This document shows positions 62,935-64,000 of a DNA stretch of 64,000 nucleotides, in pieces. The translations under genes and the position numbers were made by a program. Source of the stretch: UBA940 sp045613745 (GTDB lineage Bacteria; Bacteroidota; Bacteroidia; Bacteroidales; Rikenellaceae); NCBI GenBank assembly GCA_045613745.1, contig JAZLBP010000010.1, positions 131,214 to 195,213 of the forward strand, in the 5' to 3' direction. The notes under the pieces are model-generated. The model made no database searches. It was not told the DNA's origin and saw nothing but the letters and a program-made list of their open reading frames with translations. Numbering within the stretch: position 1 is the stretch's first letter; each line of letters begins with the position of its first letter.

Positions 62935-63688
62935 TTATGCTTTTATATATCTAATAGCACCACGACTGCCAAAGGGGTAGTCTCTAACATCTGCGTTCAT
63001 GTAAGGTGAGTCAAGGCAAACCTCTCCTTCAAAGCAACAACGAGGTTTTGAAAAGAGAGTACCATCCTCTGTTTGAAGGACAAATTTGTGCGATTTTACC
63101 TTGATGGCACATCTCACGACACCTTTATATACGCCGAGTACATAGTTAATATGTTCTGACCCATCTCTGCTGATACGCCAATATTTTCGTGTTGACTCAT
63201 AAATATCAAATCTCTTATATACCCCTTTGGCCTTTGCTTGATTGTAACTTTGATTGAGATTTACCAAAAGTATATTGTCCCCATCCTGCACTTCAATCTT
63301 TGAGCAATCATATATGGCATTAATCTCATCAATGCTCTTGATGCCTTCATCCCATTGATGGTGACCTGCGATAAGATTTGTCAACTGATTATTATGATTG
63401 AACTTTGAATATGTCAGCATGTCTATCAAGGTTGACTCTACAAGAAGAGCCTCTCTCTTCAAGATTGTGGCGTATAATGTAGTGAATTGCCTCTTTCCCT
63501 TCTGATTTAATACTTCGGATGGTATCAAGTTTCAAATTGCAGGTTTTATCAACAATAGCTGCCGCTGCATGCTGGAACACTCTATTCCCCGTACCCTTAC
63601 CAATGTAGAAAATCTTGTTATCTCTTGGATCAACCAAGGCATACACATAATAAGCCAATGCTTCTTTTACACTCTGCTTGAATTCCAT
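62935..63688 (-). pseudogene. LEM-3-like GIY-YIG endonuclease gene, frameshifted in a GA tract
   Basis: The N-terminal part (start 63688, MEFKQSVKEALAYYVYALVDPRDNKIFYIGKG) carries the GIY-YIG core with TGNRVFQHA. It reads HYIIRHNLEER up to ~63455, then leaves frame. The rest continues in another frame from EALLVESTLIDMLTYSKFNHNNQLTN to the end (RYIKA, stop 62935). Two bases appear lost in a GAGAGA tract (63451-63458 on the opposite strand). The full product would be ~250 residues. It starts 11 bp after the upstream gene stop. AT-rich. Slippage-driven switching is possible. Confidence 0.8.
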
Positions 63689-63699
63689 ATCTTCATTTA

Positions 63700-64000
63700 T
63701 TATCTCTCTCCATACTTTTCTACCAGCTCCAGCTTTTTAATGCGTGAAGTGATGGCGCTCGGCTTGCGTTGGAAATATACCGCAATTTCTTTGGTCGTCG
63801 CACCCTCGCACCACATTTGAGTTAGCTCTAAATCGTCGTCTTCGCTCCAAGGTTGATAGGCATTGGGGTATTCCTGCTGGCAGGCATAAACCGAATAGGT
63901 CGGCACGCCCATAAGCTGTTTGTAAGCCTTCAAATACTTCTTCAATCGCTTCACATCCTTATCCGAAAGATACGGCAAGCGACGAATATCCATATTATCC
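63700..64000 (-). CDS. C-terminal part of larger protein with HTH-like end domain
   Basis: The frame is open to the window edge (preceding codons Asp-Asn before Met at 63993), so this is most likely the last ~100 residues of a longer protein. The visible part is helical (SDKDVKRLKKYLKAYKQLMG), then PWSEDDDLELTQMWCEGATTKEIAVYFQRKPSAITSRIKKLELVEKYG, a Myb/HTH-like module found at the C-terminus of some helicases and ATPases in Bacteroidales. The identity of the main domain cannot be seen. Confidence 0.6.
   Translation of the reverse strand, partial: DNMDIRRLPYLSDKDVKRLKKYLKAYKQLMGVPTYSVYACQQEYPNAYQPWSEDDDLELTQMWCEGATTKEIAVYFQRKPSAITSRIKKLELVEKYGER

Overview
The window looks like a chromosomal segment of an anaerobic member of the Bacteroidota, order Bacteroidales, and most resembles Alistipes/Rikenellaceae; the genus is an inference. 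The signs are many upstream regions carrying the phylum-specific -7 element TAnnTTTG (often with a TTG-type -33 about 19-21 bp upstream), no obvious Shine-Dalgarno sequences, and families typical of the group: FeoA-FeoB fusion, DUF4491, DUF4855, DUF4294, DUF2795, an eIF1-like SUI1 protein, a CarboxypepD_reg/OMP_b-brl receptor and a glycyl radical enzyme operon.

Layout. 1-7.3 kb: 3' part-missing feoAB (iron uptake), a small membrane protein, a DUF2156-GNAT protein, PBP1A and asd, then an initiator tRNA followed by decayed copies of its own 3' end and terminator. 7.3-16.2 kb: ispD, a large lipoprotein, a LytS/LytR-type two-component pair, a His/Pro-repeat secreted protein and a 998-residue outer membrane receptor. 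16.4-28.8 kb: a flavoprotein, a short methyltransferase-like protein, PduO-type cobalamin adenosyltransferase, DUF2795, SprT, an acyltransferase-like protein with gcvT, gdhA, a small OMP with a DUF819 permease, a DEAD-box helicase and a 58-residue membrane protein. 29-42.1 kb (minus strand): the transcription/translation superoperon, read as tRNA-Thr, tRNA-Tyr, tRNA-Gly, tuf, tRNA-Trp, secE, nusG, rplK, rplA, rplJ, rplL, rpoB, rpoC. 42.3-49.7 kb: DUF4855, tRNA-Gln, DUF2147, a 948-residue barrel protein with an HExxH motif, SUI1, a lipoprotein, and a ytxH/yqjE/yqjK-like membrane-stress operon. 50-53.1 kb: a glycyl radical enzyme and its radical-SAM activase, followed by a convergent small RNA. 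53.4-58.3 kb: DUF4294, thioesterase, ABC exporter and lamin-tail lipoprotein. 58.4-64 kb: an accessory region with broken genes (HCX5R fragment, YdeI with an in-frame amber codon, frameshifted GIY-YIG endonuclease), a MORN-repeat gene between two copies of a 24-bp repeat, a 23-codon small ORF with its own promoter and terminator, catalase, and the C-terminal end of a further protein.

Most unusual points: (1) the glycyl radical enzyme at 49993-52242 starts with what looks like a complete twin-arginine signal (KRREFLK, hydrophobic core, AHA cleavage site), although this family is cytoplasmic. It sits behind a promoter with an inverted-repeat operator and a (TAA)n microsatellite. (2) A 1.5-kb module at 58948-60442 is bounded by a repeat that coincides with half of a transcription terminator. 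(3) A self-contained 23-aa small protein gene lies at 60425-60615. (4) A 16-bp palindrome at 54071-54086 is made of two back-to-back -7 elements. All functional statements rest on reading motifs by eye; no database search was possible.
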